Shown: piece by piece, positions 35,708-44,758 of the stretch
How the letters are laid out: the number at the start of each line of letters is the position of its first letter
How positions within the stretch are numbered: position 1 is the stretch's first letter
NCBI GenBank assembly: GCA_019359275.1
Contig: JAHHHP010000024.1
Span: 1 to 64,000, forward strand
DNA: 64,000 nt
Direction: 5' to 3'
From: Myxacorys chilensis ATA2-1-KO14
GTDB lineage: Bacteria > Cyanobacteriota > Cyanobacteriia > Leptolyngbyales > Leptolyngbyaceae
The notes under the pieces: generated by a model
Database searches by the model: none
What the model saw: the letters and a program-made list of their open reading frames with translations, nothing else
What the model was told of the DNA's origin: nothing
Translations under genes and position numbers: made by a program

Positions 35708-36373
35708 ATGCAACGACTTCGCTCAGGATTTCGCTCTGGATTGCTTGTAAGTTGCCTTAGCGCAATGCTGTGGAGTCTGGCCGAGCCAATCGCGACCTTC
35801 ACCTCACCGTCTCCCGCCGCTGCACAATTATTCAACAGCCCACTTGATCAACTTCCGCTAGAACAACGAGTTGCGCTCAGGAAGGGTCAACCGTTGGTGA
35901 CAGGCGAGAAGGGTCGGTACATGGCGAGAGTGCTGATTCCCACCTCATCGGACATTGCTTGGTCAGTTTTAACCGATTACGGAAACCTATCAAAATTCAT
36001 GCCAAACGTGGCATCGAGCAAAATTTTGTCAGTCAATGGAAATCAGAAAGTTGTAGAGCAGATCGATGCTCGTCAGGTGTTTTTGCTTAGTGTAAAATCT
36101 CGAATTCGGTCGGCAATCACCGAGCAAGCAAAGAGTCGAATTGATTTTCGGCAAGTCGATGGCGATCTGCAAAGTCTACAAGGCTACTGGAAAGTTGAGC
36201 CGATCGCACCATATGCTGGGGCGAAGCCGACTCAAGTTTTGATCACTCAAGTTATCGAAGCACAACCCAACTCCGCAACGCCAAAAGGCATTTTCTACAA
36301 TCTCTTTAAGGAGTCTCTAGGCGAATCGATGAGCGCGATCGGGAAAGAAGCAGTGCGAAGAGGTCGCTCATAA
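35708..36373 (+). CDS. SRPBCC/START-like (polyketide cyclase type) exported protein
   Basis: 221 aa. It has a signal peptide ending near PAAAQ|L and a helix-grip domain from about 75 to 215: RYMARVLIPTSSDIAWSVLT, then DYGNLSKFMPNVASSKIL. These are hallmarks of the cyclase/dehydrase branch, which binds hydrophobic ligands. A lipid or quinone-like ligand is inferred by family only. Stops 8 bases before the convergent membrane-anchored hydrolase-like gene. Confidence 0.78.
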   Translation: MQRLRSGFRSGLLVSCLSAMLWSLAEPIATFTSPSPAAAQLFNSPLDQLPLEQRVALRKGQPLVTGEKGRYMARVLIPTSSDIAWSVLTDYGNLSKFMPNVASSKILSVNGNQKVVEQIDARQVFLLSVKSRIRSAITEQAKSRIDFRQVDGDLQSLQGYWKVEPIAPYAGAKPTQVLITQVIEAQPNSATPKGIFYNLFKESLGESMSAIGKEAVRRGRS

Positions 36374-36381
36374 ATGCTATT

Positions 36382-37392
36382 TCATAAACGTCTCTGAGGA
36401 GTCCCCCAAATCGGTAATTGATTGACCTGCTGTAGCGTTATTTCAACGTAAGTCGTTTGACTATTTGCTACCGGTGCAAGTCCAAAATAGCCTTGATCGC
36501 CATCATGCTTCTGAGGGCCAATCGTTCGCACGCTATAGCGTCCTTGCCACTTTGCCTGATTGAAGGGCGATCCCACGGCGATTCCCCAACGCGAGGGAAA
36601 CAACCAGGCGCTAAGGTCTTCAATCCAATCTTGACTGCCTTGCAAATGATAAATCTGGTCAAGCGATTCAAATCCAACCTTTCCTCCAAAGTCTCCGCCG
36701 ACCGACACTACAATCAGTTGAGGGTTGAGCCACTGCTTGAGATAAGACGCGGCACCCAACGCAACTTGTGCGCCGCCGCTCGTGCCAACTAGAATGACCT
36801 TGAGCGGTTGATCCGGCTTTGGAGGAATGGGATGGGCGGCATTCATTCGATCGATAACCGCGATCGCAATGCCTTGGTTATACACTTGACCATAGCGATC
36901 GTCAGCAGAAATCGCAAACCGCCACAAATTACGGATTTTAATCAACACATCCGCATTTTTAAGCCATCCATCTGCTTGTTCGATCGCCGTCCAGACAGGA
37001 GCCAAAGTACGTTGTCCTCCTAGACTGGTGTTGCTGGCAGAATAGGGAAACACATCGGGCACAGCGACACAATTAGGGTGTTGCCGCGTCAGTTGGCTCA
37101 GAAAAAACTCTTCGCCAGCGGTGAGTTGGTTTGCAGAGTAATCACCCACCCCTGGAAGATAAACGATATAACAATCAATCTTTGCTGTTGATAACGGTTT
37201 AAGCGGCGTGCGTCCGTTGGTTTGCCGTTTCGTTTCTCGCAGTGCAAGCGGCTCAGTGCTTTGGCTAAGCCACCAAGTCAACGTTCCAACGGGGGCAAGG
37301 ACACCCCACACCAGTAGAACTCCTCCTCCCATTAGTAGAAGTCTAAGCGTACCGCCTTGTAACCATTGAAGTGAACGGGTCAGCCACCGCAT
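36382..37392 (-). CDS. Membrane-anchored alpha/beta hydrolase-like protein
   Basis: 336 aa, one N-terminal membrane segment (about 15-38), then a soluble domain with IVYLPGVGDYSA, a VILVGTSGGAQVALGAA nucleophile elbow (G-T-S-G-G) and a late histidine region (GPQKHDGDQGYFG). It looks like a lipase or thioesterase of the alpha/beta hydrolase fold facing the periplasm or thylakoid lumen. I know of no named function. The gene seems typical of cyanobacteria. Confidence 0.65.
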   Translation of the reverse strand: MRWLTRSLQWLQGGTLRLLLMGGGVLLVWGVLAPVGTLTWWLSQSTEPLALRETKRQTNGRTPLKPLSTAKIDCYIVYLPGVGDYSANQLTAGEEFFLSQLTRQHPNCVAVPDVFPYSASNTSLGGQRTLAPVWTAIEQADGWLKNADVLIKIRNLWRFAISADDRYGQVYNQGIAIAVIDRMNAAHPIPPKPDQPLKVILVGTSGGAQVALGAASYLKQWLNPQLIVVSVGGDFGGKVGFESLDQIYHLQGSQDWIEDLSAWLFPSRWGIAVGSPFNQAKWQGRYSVRTIGPQKHDGDQGYFGLAPVANSQTTYVEITLQQVNQLPIWGTPQRRL

Positions 37393-37507
37393 ATTCTATG
37401 ATCCTTAAAAAGAATCGGTTCTTACGTAAAAGGAAACACAAAGACACTGCGTACCATCATACAATCAGGCTTGCAGACTCAGTTCCATCTTTCAGAAGGC
37501 AGCAATC

Positions 37508-38068
37508 ATGAGTCAATTGTCAAAACCCAGTCTATGGACAACATTGCGGCATGCACTAGCGCTCAATGGCAATTTCTACGAGAATGCTCGCAACACGTCT
37601 AGAAACCGTCGAATCGCGTTGACGATTGTGTTGATGGCAGCATTCTCTCATCTATTAGGTAGTACAGCAATCTTATTAATCAACCGCGCTACACCTCCTG
37701 TGTTGCTGTTAGCGCTATTGCTCGATGGGTTAAGCGTTGTTTGTGGCTATTTTTTTTGGACATTCGCCGTGTGGAAAGTTGGACAATGGCTTAAGCCCAT
37801 TGATCCTACCTATCGAGAGCTACTGAGTCCGATCGGATTCGCGTATGCCCCGCAAGTCTTAAACTTTCTTACCTTAGTTCCATTGTTAGGACGACCGATT
37901 GAGTTAATTCTGTCAATCTGGAGTTTGTTAGCGGTGATTGTGGCGGTGAGACAGGGACTCGACATTGGAACTCGCCGAGCAGCGCTTATTAGTGTGATTG
38001 GATGGTTGCCGCTGCAAACAGCAATTGGCTTTGTGCAGATATTGGAGCAGAGACTTGTTCAATCCTAA
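37508..38068 (+). CDS. Yip1-family membrane protein
   Basis: 186 aa with five hydrophobic helices (about 36-58, 64-85, 104-130, 134-155, 158-175). The start SLWTTLRHALALNGNFYENA and LLSPIGFAYAPQVLNFL fit bacterial YIP1-domain proteins. Function in bacteria is unclear. Divergent from the preceding gene and 121 bases before the large M48-like gene. Confidence 0.7.
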   Translation: MSQLSKPSLWTTLRHALALNGNFYENARNTSRNRRIALTIVLMAAFSHLLGSTAILLINRATPPVLLLALLLDGLSVVCGYFFWTFAVWKVGQWLKPIDPTYRELLSPIGFAYAPQVLNFLTLVPLLGRPIELILSIWSLLAVIVAVRQGLDIGTRRAALISVIGWLPLQTAIGFVQILEQRLVQS

Positions 38069-38189
38069 CTTGCTCCCAGGTCGCTACCTAGGTAATCGAA
38101 TCGACAGATTGAAGGACACTGTTCAAAAAACATACAGCCTATGCGGAGTTTCGCGGGTATCCTGAAAGCGCTGTGTCTAAAAGTACCTT

Positions 38190-40529
38190 ATGCAAGCGTT
38201 TCCAGATCCGGCGTCTGATGCCTCTGTTTTGGAGACAGGACTTACGGCAGTTAAACAAGAAAACTATCAGGGCGCGATCGCAGCCCTAGAGCAGTACTTA
38301 GCCTCTACGGTTGAAAAAGATACTCCCAGTAGCATCAAAGCTCAGATGGGATTGATCGTGGCCTATTCGCGCCAAGATCGGATCGGGGATGCGATCGTGC
38401 TCTGTCAGTCTCTCCACAGTAGCCAAAATCGCAAGGTGCAAGAATGGGCAACTCGGATGCTAACCGAGTTGAGTAACCAAGCCAAACCGATCGAAACAGG
38501 ATTCACCCTTCTAGAGGCTGTGCCCAAAGCCCCCCGACGCACTGTTGACCTTTCCTCTCACCATTCTCCCCAACGCCCATCTTCCCAACGCAGCCCCAAT
38601 ACGACTGCGGCTCAAACTGAGACTCTTGCTTCAAGCACTCTTTCTTCAAGCAAAGCATCCCCAACCCTCAAAACGCTTCCCTCTTCTAGTCCTCCATCAC
38701 ATTCCACGCCCCAGACTTATCTTTGGCGCAACGCTGGCCGCTCCCAACGCTGGCAACCGTTACCTAAACTAAACCCTGCTCGACTGCAATGGGCAGAAAT
38801 GGGTACGATCGCGGCCTTACTCTTGCTCATCTGCGCGTTATTTGCTTCGACTAGCGCCGTTCAAGTTCTATGGCTGCGCTTTGCAACGAAACATCTCAAG
38901 TGGTCAGCCTTTATTCCTCCAATCTCGACGCCATTTTGGTTCATTGTTCTGGCCTTAGTCGGACTTTTCATTGCGTCGCCGTGGATTCTGGATGCTCTTC
39001 TCAAGTATTTGTACGGAATGCGATCGCTCTCGACTGCCTCTCTCGCCAAGTACAGCGCTGAAACTCATCGATTGCTTCCTCGCTTTTCTCAGCAGCACCA
39101 CATTTCGCTACCCACCTTAGGACTCTTACCAACAGAAGCACCTTTAGCGTTTGCCTATGGTTCTCATCCCAAAACGGCACGAATTGTAGTCAGCCAAGGC
39201 TTGCTAGACCAGTTAGAAGACGATGAGATTGCGGCAGTCTACGCGGGCGAGCTTGCCCATATTGCCAACTGGAATTTTGCTCTCATGTCGCTTGTTGCGG
39301 TTGTGATCCAGCTTCCATACGTGCTGTACTGGCAAACAGCAAGGCTTAGCGATTGGATGCAGCAGCGTGCCCGCCTTGGGCAGAAAGAAAATAAGTGGAT
39401 TGCTCTGCTATTAAAGGTTGGAGCGGCGGTCATGGCGATCGTGTCCACAATCAGCTACGGCATTTTTCGTCTGTTGCGTTGGTCAGGGCTATGGCTTGCT
39501 AAAGCGCGAATTCGATACAGCGATCGCGCCGCCTGTAATCTCACTGGCAACCCAAATGGACTGGTGCGAGCCGTCTTAAAAATCGCGATCGCAACTACTC
39601 AAAACATTCAACAGCACGGGCAAACAGATTATCTACTTGAAGGATTTGAATTACTGTCGCCCATCGGCTACCGCAATGCACTGCACATCGGCAGTGTGGT
39701 AGATCAAACCGCATTAAAATCGCGGCTGCTCTGGGATCAAATTAATCCCGATCGACACTGGTTAGCTCTCAATAATTCGCATTCACTCATGGGTGAACGC
39801 TGCCAGCAGTTAATGCATTACGCCAACTCCTGGCAGCTAGAACCTGAAGTAGAGCTAGAACCCCCTCCTGAGCCAATGAGAAGCAAAATTTGGCTGCAAG
39901 GTGCGCCTCTATGGGGAGTTGGAATTGGCGGTGCGATCGCGCTTTTGCTTTGGTTGATGGCTCATCTTGCGTATCGCTTAGGGCATCAACAGCTCAACTG
40001 GTTAGCCACCGACTACACGCTGTTTTTCAGTTTTACGCTCATGGGCTTTGGTATCGGCACACTTCTGCGCTTCAACTCATTTTTTCCAGACCTCCACTCT
40101 GTCGAACGATCTGCTCAGGCATCAGAACAACCAGCCCTTTTGCCACTGATCATCCAACCTGACGCGGCTCCGGTCGATAGTCATCCGATTCGGCTAACCG
40201 GAACCTTACTGGGACGAACCGGAGTTGGAAATGCGTTAGCACAAGATTTACTCTTGCAAACCTCAGACGGGTTGATTCCGCTACATTATCTGTCTCAACT
40301 GGGTGCAATTGGAAACTTGCTTCCACAACCGACTCGTCCTCAAGATTTAATTCAGCGATCGGTTGTGGTTACAGGTTGGTTTCGCCGAGGGGCAACACCT
40401 TGGGTTGATGTATCCATGATTAGATCTGATAAATCTGAAAAGGGACGGAGTTGTCGGAGCGGTCATCAAGGTTGGTCTGCCATTCTCGCGGCGATCGCAA
40501 TCTTGATTGGCGTTCTTCTCATCCTGTAG
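38190..40529 (+). CDS. Large M48-like (HtpX-related) membrane protein with degenerate zinc site
   Basis: 779 aa. Residues about 10-105 form TPR-like helices (LTAVKQENYQGAIAALEQYL). A Ser/Pro-rich linker and membrane helices near 205-275 follow, then an M48-like domain with LPTLGLLPTEAPLAFAYG and VVSQGLLDQLEDDEIAAVYA. The HExxH motif reads G353-E-L-A-H357, so the first zinc histidine is missing, and the third ligand position before SDRAA is Ile441 instead of Glu. The C-terminus has more helices and a beta-rich domain. Probably non-proteolytic; compare the intact M48 peptidase at 47516. Confidence 0.8.
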   Translation: MQAFPDPASDASVLETGLTAVKQENYQGAIAALEQYLASTVEKDTPSSIKAQMGLIVAYSRQDRIGDAIVLCQSLHSSQNRKVQEWATRMLTELSNQAKPIETGFTLLEAVPKAPRRTVDLSSHHSPQRPSSQRSPNTTAAQTETLASSTLSSSKASPTLKTLPSSSPPSHSTPQTYLWRNAGRSQRWQPLPKLNPARLQWAEMGTIAALLLLICALFASTSAVQVLWLRFATKHLKWSAFIPPISTPFWFIVLALVGLFIASPWILDALLKYLYGMRSLSTASLAKYSAETHRLLPRFSQQHHISLPTLGLLPTEAPLAFAYGSHPKTARIVVSQGLLDQLEDDEIAAVYAGELAHIANWNFALMSLVAVVIQLPYVLYWQTARLSDWMQQRARLGQKENKWIALLLKVGAAVMAIVSTISYGIFRLLRWSGLWLAKARIRYSDRAACNLTGNPNGLVRAVLKIAIATTQNIQQHGQTDYLLEGFELLSPIGYRNALHIGSVVDQTALKSRLLWDQINPDRHWLALNNSHSLMGERCQQLMHYANSWQLEPEVELEPPPEPMRSKIWLQGAPLWGVGIGGAIALLLWLMAHLAYRLGHQQLNWLATDYTLFFSFTLMGFGIGTLLRFNSFFPDLHSVERSAQASEQPALLPLIIQPDAAPVDSHPIRLTGTLLGRTGVGNALAQDLLLQTSDGLIPLHYLSQLGAIGNLLPQPTRPQDLIQRSVVVTGWFRRGATPWVDVSMIRSDKSEKGRSCRSGHQGWSAILAAIAILIGVLLIL

Positions 40530-40550
40530 GGTCATCTTTGTGAAGAATAG

Positions 40551-40579
40551 TTGCGATCGCGCAGGTAAAAATGTAATCT
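40551..40579 (+). promoter_or_regulatory. Promoter of the candidate small RNA
   Basis: TTGCGA (40551-40556), 17-base spacer, TAATCT (40574-40579), which predicts a start near 40586. It lies just after the stop of the M48-like gene. Confidence 0.5.
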
Positions 40580-40585
40580 TTCTTA

Positions 40586-40730
40586 ACAGAAGTCTGATAC
40601 TCCGGGCATGGCTCAGTAGTGTCCTCAGCGATTGAGTTCGCAGATCCGGTCTTGATCTCAAGACTTCGGTATCAGAATCTCCTCCCAACACAGCAAATTT
40701 ACCAGTCGCTTTTTCTGCGGCTGGTTTTTA
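40586..40730 (+). ncRNA. Candidate structured small RNA with promoter and terminator
   Basis: About 145 bases. A closing stem TCTGATAC (40593-40600) pairs perfectly with GTATCAGA (40669-40676). Inside are a CTCA...TGAG hairpin (about 40624-40636) and a GTCTTGA/TCAAGAC hairpin just before the closing strand. A TTGCGA-17-TAATCT promoter precedes it and an intrinsic terminator ends it. No protein-like frame is seen. A 6S-like RNA was considered because of the long closing stem, but I cannot confirm it. It could also be the attenuated leader of the downstream rbp gene. Confidence 0.55.
40701..40730 (+). terminator. Intrinsic terminator of the candidate small RNA
   Basis: Arms ACCAGTCGC and GCGGCTGGT (one G-T wobble) around loop TTTTTCT, followed by TTTTA. 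Confidence 0.8.
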
Positions 40731-41207
40731 TTAACGGAGAACGGCAAGCGATCGCTCAATTTAGGACAACTTTTTGTCACCTATTGAGAGATTTACTCTG
40801 AGGAGGAACTCTAAATCCGAATGGTATTCTATGCTCTTGGGCGGAAATCGTTTTCAAATCTGTTTTGCAGTAAGTCAGCGTGATACCTTTAGAAGTGGCA
40901 TGAATATCCTGGGGACGCGATCTGTATGGGAATACAGAACCGCAATCCTCCAGTAGTGACCAAACACTCAGATAGTCCCGCTTTACATTTACCTATTTCC
41001 GGTTTCTAGACGAAGCGACGTGAGATAGTGACTAAGCGGCTTTATTCAAATCGACTATGTGTGCTGTTGCGGTTGGCGAGAGGAGGAAGTTCGTGATTAC
41101 GAGGTCTACCTAGTCTATCCTCAGCCAACAGCAAGGAAGTGTTATTATCCAACGCGGCTCATTGGGTCGGCGCAGTGTATTAGGATCAAGGTCTGGAGGT
41201 GTTGCGT
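40731..41207 (+). promoter_or_regulatory. Long upstream region/leader of the RNA-binding protein gene
   Basis: 477 bases without a supported gene. It includes a small hairpin CTGTAT-GGGA-ATACAG at about 40931-40946 and a GAGGAGG at about 40800 followed by a 20-codon frame. Cyanobacterial RRM genes often have long cold-responsive leaders; that is family knowledge, not shown here. Confidence 0.35.
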
Positions 41208-41681
41208 ATGTCAGTTCGGTTATATGTGGGCAATTTGCCCGAAGATCTCACCAAACAAGAATTAGAAACGGTATTTGCAGATGCGGGTGAAGGCGTAACA
41301 GCAAAAATCATCACGGATCGCAAAACTGGTAAATGTCGCGGGTTTGGGTTTGTCACTGTTAAAAGTGATGAGCAAGCCGATGAAGTCATTGAGAAATACA
41401 ATGGCACCGCGATCAAGGAGAACGCGATCAAGATTGAAAAGGCGTTGCCCCGTGCCAAAGGTGAAGCTGAAGGCGCTCCTGCTGAAGGCGCAGCGCCTAC
41501 CAGCAGTACAGCATCTGGCAGTAAGCGCAAAGGCAACAACACAGCTAATGCAAATGCCAACAACAATAAGTCCCGCCGTAGCGGTTCGCCTGAGTCAGAC
41601 TCCGTACAGCCCGATCCTCGTTGGGCACAAGATCTTGAGAAGCTGAAGCAGCTTTTAGCCGCCCAAACCAGCAATTCTTAA
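41208..41681 (+). CDS. RRM-type RNA-binding protein (Rbp)
   Basis: 157 aa. One RNA recognition motif at about 1-80 with RNP2 LYVGNL (residues 5-10) and RNP1 KCRGFGFV. It is followed by an Ala/Gly/Asn/Ser-rich low-complexity tail and a C-terminal WAQDLEKLKQLLAAQ helix. Cyanobacterial Rbp proteins bind mRNA and are often cold-induced. ATG 41208 follows GGAGGT by 7 bases and is better than the upstream in-frame ATG at 41199. A strong terminator ends the unit. Confidence 0.92.
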   Translation: MSVRLYVGNLPEDLTKQELETVFADAGEGVTAKIITDRKTGKCRGFGFVTVKSDEQADEVIEKYNGTAIKENAIKIEKALPRAKGEAEGAPAEGAAPTSSTASGSKRKGNNTANANANNNKSRRSGSPESDSVQPDPRWAQDLEKLKQLLAAQTSNS

Positions 41682-41762
41682 CGAGCAATGTCTTACCTTA
41701 ATGGCTAAGATTTGCTGAATTCATTGCCAGGTTTTAAGCGACTACTTTAAGCGCCTATTTTG

Positions 41763-41816
41763 AAACACCTACTAACCTTGAGGGTGAATTTTTCATTCCG
41801 AGGTTAGTAGGTGTTT
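41763..41816 (+). terminator. Strong hairpin terminator after the rbp gene
   Basis: Perfect 16-base arms AAACACCTACTAACCT and AGGTTAGTAGGTGTTT around a 22-base loop, 82 bases after the rbp stop, followed by ATTATATTATT. Confidence 0.85.
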
Positions 41817-41909
41817 ATTATATTATTAAAATATTTGCGGAAACTGCTGAAGTATAGAGCCTGCCGAGAGGGGCATTCTAAAGCCTGCTAGTCTATACCA
41901 AAGCAGGCA

Positions 41910-43259
41910 ATGAATCGGCTCAGTCAGGAAGCATTTAACATTCTTCAGACCGAAATTCAGACTCATACGGGTCGGGATTTAGCATGGCAAGTTCAGCGAG
42001 AAATCGTGCTTCGACGCTTGGAGAAGTTGACGCTTCAAAAGGGCACTCCGCTTGGTCATGCCGACCTTCGAGATGCGATCGTTGATCTACTTCCCGACTT
42101 TAAAGAGAAAGCTATTCGATCTGCTGCGATCGCCAACCGCCCGCCTTCGCCACGTTGGACAGGAATAAAGCTTGGCATTCCATTCAAAGTGCGATTAGCG
42201 CTGATGGCGTTAGGAACGGCGATCGGTGGAGTTTTAATCGCCAATCTGCCGATTCCAGCTATTCGGTTTCCGGTGGCTGAAGCGGCTCCCTTTTTGCTGA
42301 CGCCGAGCTATGTCAGTATGGAGCATCACTATCGTCGAGCGATCGCACTGGTAGAGCAAGCCGATCAGTTGGTCAATCAATCCACCACATTTGAAGACTT
42401 GGAGTTGGGCAGCACCAAAGTAAAGGACGCTCAACAACATTTAGATGCTTTGCCAGTCTGGTTCTTAGGGCAGTATCCAACGGCATACTGTCAGTGGTCT
42501 AACTGTTACTGGCGGTTCACCCAAGATGAATTTCGAGCGGCCCGCCAAGACGTAGCGCGCATGGAGTCAACGCTGTTTCAAGAACACAATGCTCGCACCA
42601 AGTTGGTCAAGGCAGAACAGGCATTAGCAGACGCTAAGCAAGCTTCGCAGCAGGCGAAAGGAGCGGAGCAACGTAAAACACTTTCTGAATGGCAAGGGGC
42701 GATTGATAGCCTGGAGCAAATTCCATCCCAAACGTTAGCGGGTCGAATGGCTCAAGAAAAGCTGGTCGCCGCGAAGCGTGACTTTGAGCAAACAACCGGA
42801 GCACAAGTCGCTCACACTCTTTCGACAAATTTAATTGGAGCGGCAAAGCAATTTGCAACGGCTGCTCAACATCCTGACCAAAAGCCACCTCATGATGTGG
42901 GTCAGCTTCGAGCCATCGAAGACTTATGGAAAAAGGCGATCGCGCGCCTTGACAGAATTTCTGAACGTGATGCCGATTATCCTGAAGCTCAAAAATTATT
43001 AGTGACGTACACAAAAGTGTTAGCAACCGTCAAAACCCAAATTCAAGCTGAGGAAGACTCTACTCGCGCCTATGCTCAGGCTCAACAGCTAACGCAACAA
43101 CTGATCACAAGCACAGAGAACCCGTTTACGACCAATCGCACTCAAGTTTCCGGGCGCTTGCAAAGAATTATTCAAGTGCTTGAAAAAGTAAAACCAGGCA
43201 CAACTACCTACGCCGATGCACAAATACTAATGGAATCCGCCAAAAAACGGCTGAATTAG
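41910..43259 (+). CDS. Conserved hypothetical protein with one membrane helix and coiled coils
   Basis: 449 aa. A helical N-terminal domain (about 1-85, NRLSQEAFNILQTEIQTHTG) is followed by a single membrane segment at about 96-118 and a long periplasmic region, mostly helical (about 145-445). That region contains a four-Cys-free WFLGQYPTAYCQWSNCYWRF patch with two cysteines and repeated KAEQALADAKQASQQ-type coiled coil. I do not recognise a named family; it resembles proteins restricted to cyanobacteria. ATG 41910 is at the start of the N-terminal domain. Confidence 0.7.
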   Translation: MNRLSQEAFNILQTEIQTHTGRDLAWQVQREIVLRRLEKLTLQKGTPLGHADLRDAIVDLLPDFKEKAIRSAAIANRPPSPRWTGIKLGIPFKVRLALMALGTAIGGVLIANLPIPAIRFPVAEAAPFLLTPSYVSMEHHYRRAIALVEQADQLVNQSTTFEDLELGSTKVKDAQQHLDALPVWFLGQYPTAYCQWSNCYWRFTQDEFRAARQDVARMESTLFQEHNARTKLVKAEQALADAKQASQQAKGAEQRKTLSEWQGAIDSLEQIPSQTLAGRMAQEKLVAAKRDFEQTTGAQVAHTLSTNLIGAAKQFATAAQHPDQKPPHDVGQLRAIEDLWKKAIARLDRISERDADYPEAQKLLVTYTKVLATVKTQIQAEEDSTRAYAQAQQLTQQLITSTENPFTTNRTQVSGRLQRIIQVLEKVKPGTTTYADAQILMESAKKRLN

Positions 43260-43313
43260 CGGACAACAACCGCCTAAAATGCTATGTAACGAAATGCTAT
43301 GCATGAGGTAGCT

Positions 43314-43532
43314 ATGGCAGTTAAGAAAGGCGATATGGTTCGAGTGGTGCGGGAAAAGCTAGAAAACAGTTTAGAAGCGCAAGCGAGCGACCCCCGCTTT
43401 CCGTCCTACATCTTTGAGACTCAAGGCGAGGTAATCGAGACCAAAGGCGACTATGCCTTTGTTAAGTTCGGCATCGTTCCGACACCCAATGTTTGGCTCA
43501 AACTCGATCAGCTTGAACCGTTTAAAAAATAA
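43314..43532 (+). CDS. ndhO: NDH-1 subunit O
   Basis: 72 aa peripheral subunit of the photosynthetic NAD(P)H-quinone oxidoreductase (NDH-1), which supports cyclic electron flow and respiration at the thylakoid membrane. The family motif is nearly complete: [20 protein letters not shown] and [14 protein letters not shown], ending in [18 protein letters not shown] 43314 follows GAGG at a proper distance; the ATG at 43299 adds only a few residues. Confidence 0.94.
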   Translation: MAVKKGDMVRVVREKLENSLEAQASDPRFPSYIFETQGEVIETKGDYAFVKFGIVPTPNVWLKLDQLEPFKK

Positions 43533-43655
43533 GGAGCACTTGCCGCGATCGCGTTCTCCCTACGATCGTCTCTTTCTGAACAATCGTTAAATCACTCCAG
43601 TGAAAACGCTCATCCTCTAAATCAGGACGTTAAACTTGCGTTAGATACCCAAATT

Positions 43656-43690
43656 CGTAGTTTGTGAAGCCTTCACGCTCCCAAACTACG
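43656..43690. repeat. Palindrome between ndhO and mdh
   Basis: Arms CGTAGTTTG and CAAACTACG with an inner GTGAAG/CTTCAC hairpin. It is of the same general kind as the repeat at 24178. It sits immediately upstream of the mdh start and overlaps a longer in-frame extension, which supports the later ATG 43709. Confidence 0.6.
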
Positions 43691-43708
43691 AACTACGCAG
43701 TACAACTT

Positions 43709-44662
43709 ATGGCATCTTGTACACAAGTCCGAGTAACCGTGATTGGTGCAGGCAATGTTGGAAGTTCGCTCGCTCAGCGCATTGCCGAAAAAGATTTAGC
43801 GGATGTAGTTTTGCTTGATGTGGTGAGCGGGCGTCCTCAAGGACTAGCGCTAGATTTGATCGAAGCGCGAGGCATCGAACGACACAATCGAAAAATCAGT
43901 GGAACGATAGATTACGCAGACACTGCAAATTCGAGCGTAGTGGTGATCACCGCTGGACTGCCGCGCAAGCCCGGTCTCAGTCGAGATGACTTGCTGCTCA
44001 CCAACGCCAAGATTGTGCGAGACACGGTGAGAGGAGCGATCGCGTACTCTCCCGACGCTGTGTTTGTGATCGTCACGAACCCCTTGGACGTGATGACCTA
44101 TCTTGCGTGGAAAACCAGCGGTCTTCCCGCTCATCAAGTCATGGGCATGGCAGGCGTCCTCGATTCTGCTCGATTTCAAACCTTTATCGCTATGGAGCTG
44201 AATGTGTCTGCCGCTGATGTCCACGCAACGGTTTTGGGTGGACATGGCGATCTGATGGTTCCTTTACCTCGCTATTCCACCGTTGGCGGCATCCCCATCA
44301 CAGAACTGATGGATCAAGCAACGCTCGATCGTTTAATTGATCGCACCCGGAATGGTGGGGCAGAAATCGTTGAGTTGATGCAGACCGGAAGCGCCTTTTT
44401 TGCACCTGCATCCTCTGCGGCTCTGATGGTAGAAGCCATTCTCCACAATCAATCCCGTCTGCTGCCCGTCGCGGCTTACCTGCAAGGAGAATACGGTCTA
44501 AACGATGTCTTTATCGGCGTTCCTTGTCGAATTGGCTGTCAGGGCATCGAGAACATTCTGGAGATGCCGCTTACAGAGTCAGAACGAGAGGCACTGCATC
44601 GCTCGGCTCAATCCGTACGGCAGAACGTCGATCGGGCACTGGAATTGTTAAGAAACGCCTAA
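43709..44662 (+). CDS. mdh: Malate dehydrogenase (LDH/MDH family)
   Basis: 317 aa NAD-dependent enzyme interconverting malate and oxaloacetate. Rossmann motif VIGAGNVGSSLA, substrate loop RKPGLSRDDLL (Arg contacts the second carboxylate, favouring malate over lactate), TNPLDVMTYLAWK and the catalytic histidine in GGHGDLMVP. ATG 43709 begins MASCTQVRVTVIGAG; the frame from 43664 overlaps a palindrome and is unlikely. It is not operonic with ndhO, given the palindrome between them. Confidence 0.93.
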   Translation: MASCTQVRVTVIGAGNVGSSLAQRIAEKDLADVVLLDVVSGRPQGLALDLIEARGIERHNRKISGTIDYADTANSSVVVITAGLPRKPGLSRDDLLLTNAKIVRDTVRGAIAYSPDAVFVIVTNPLDVMTYLAWKTSGLPAHQVMGMAGVLDSARFQTFIAMELNVSAADVHATVLGGHGDLMVPLPRYSTVGGIPITELMDQATLDRLIDRTRNGGAEIVELMQTGSAFFAPASSAALMVEAILHNQSRLLPVAAYLQGEYGLNDVFIGVPCRIGCQGIENILEMPLTESEREALHRSAQSVRQNVDRALELLRNA

Positions 44663-44758
44663 AAACTTTTCTCAGGTCTTCTCCTAAGAAGGAGTTGCGA
44701 TCAGGCGCAACAAGGCACACTAAAGCTGATTAAGCTATTTTCAACAGTACACCCAACC

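Noticed and set aside
40586..40730. Identification of the candidate RNA as 6S RNA
   Set aside because: The closing stem is suggestive, but the central bubble and length could not be matched with confidence, so it is left unnamed.
41059..41265. 68-codon frame upstream of and overlapping the rbp gene
   Set aside because: It overlaps the rbp start in another frame, is Cys/Trp/Tyr-rich without pattern, and lacks support.
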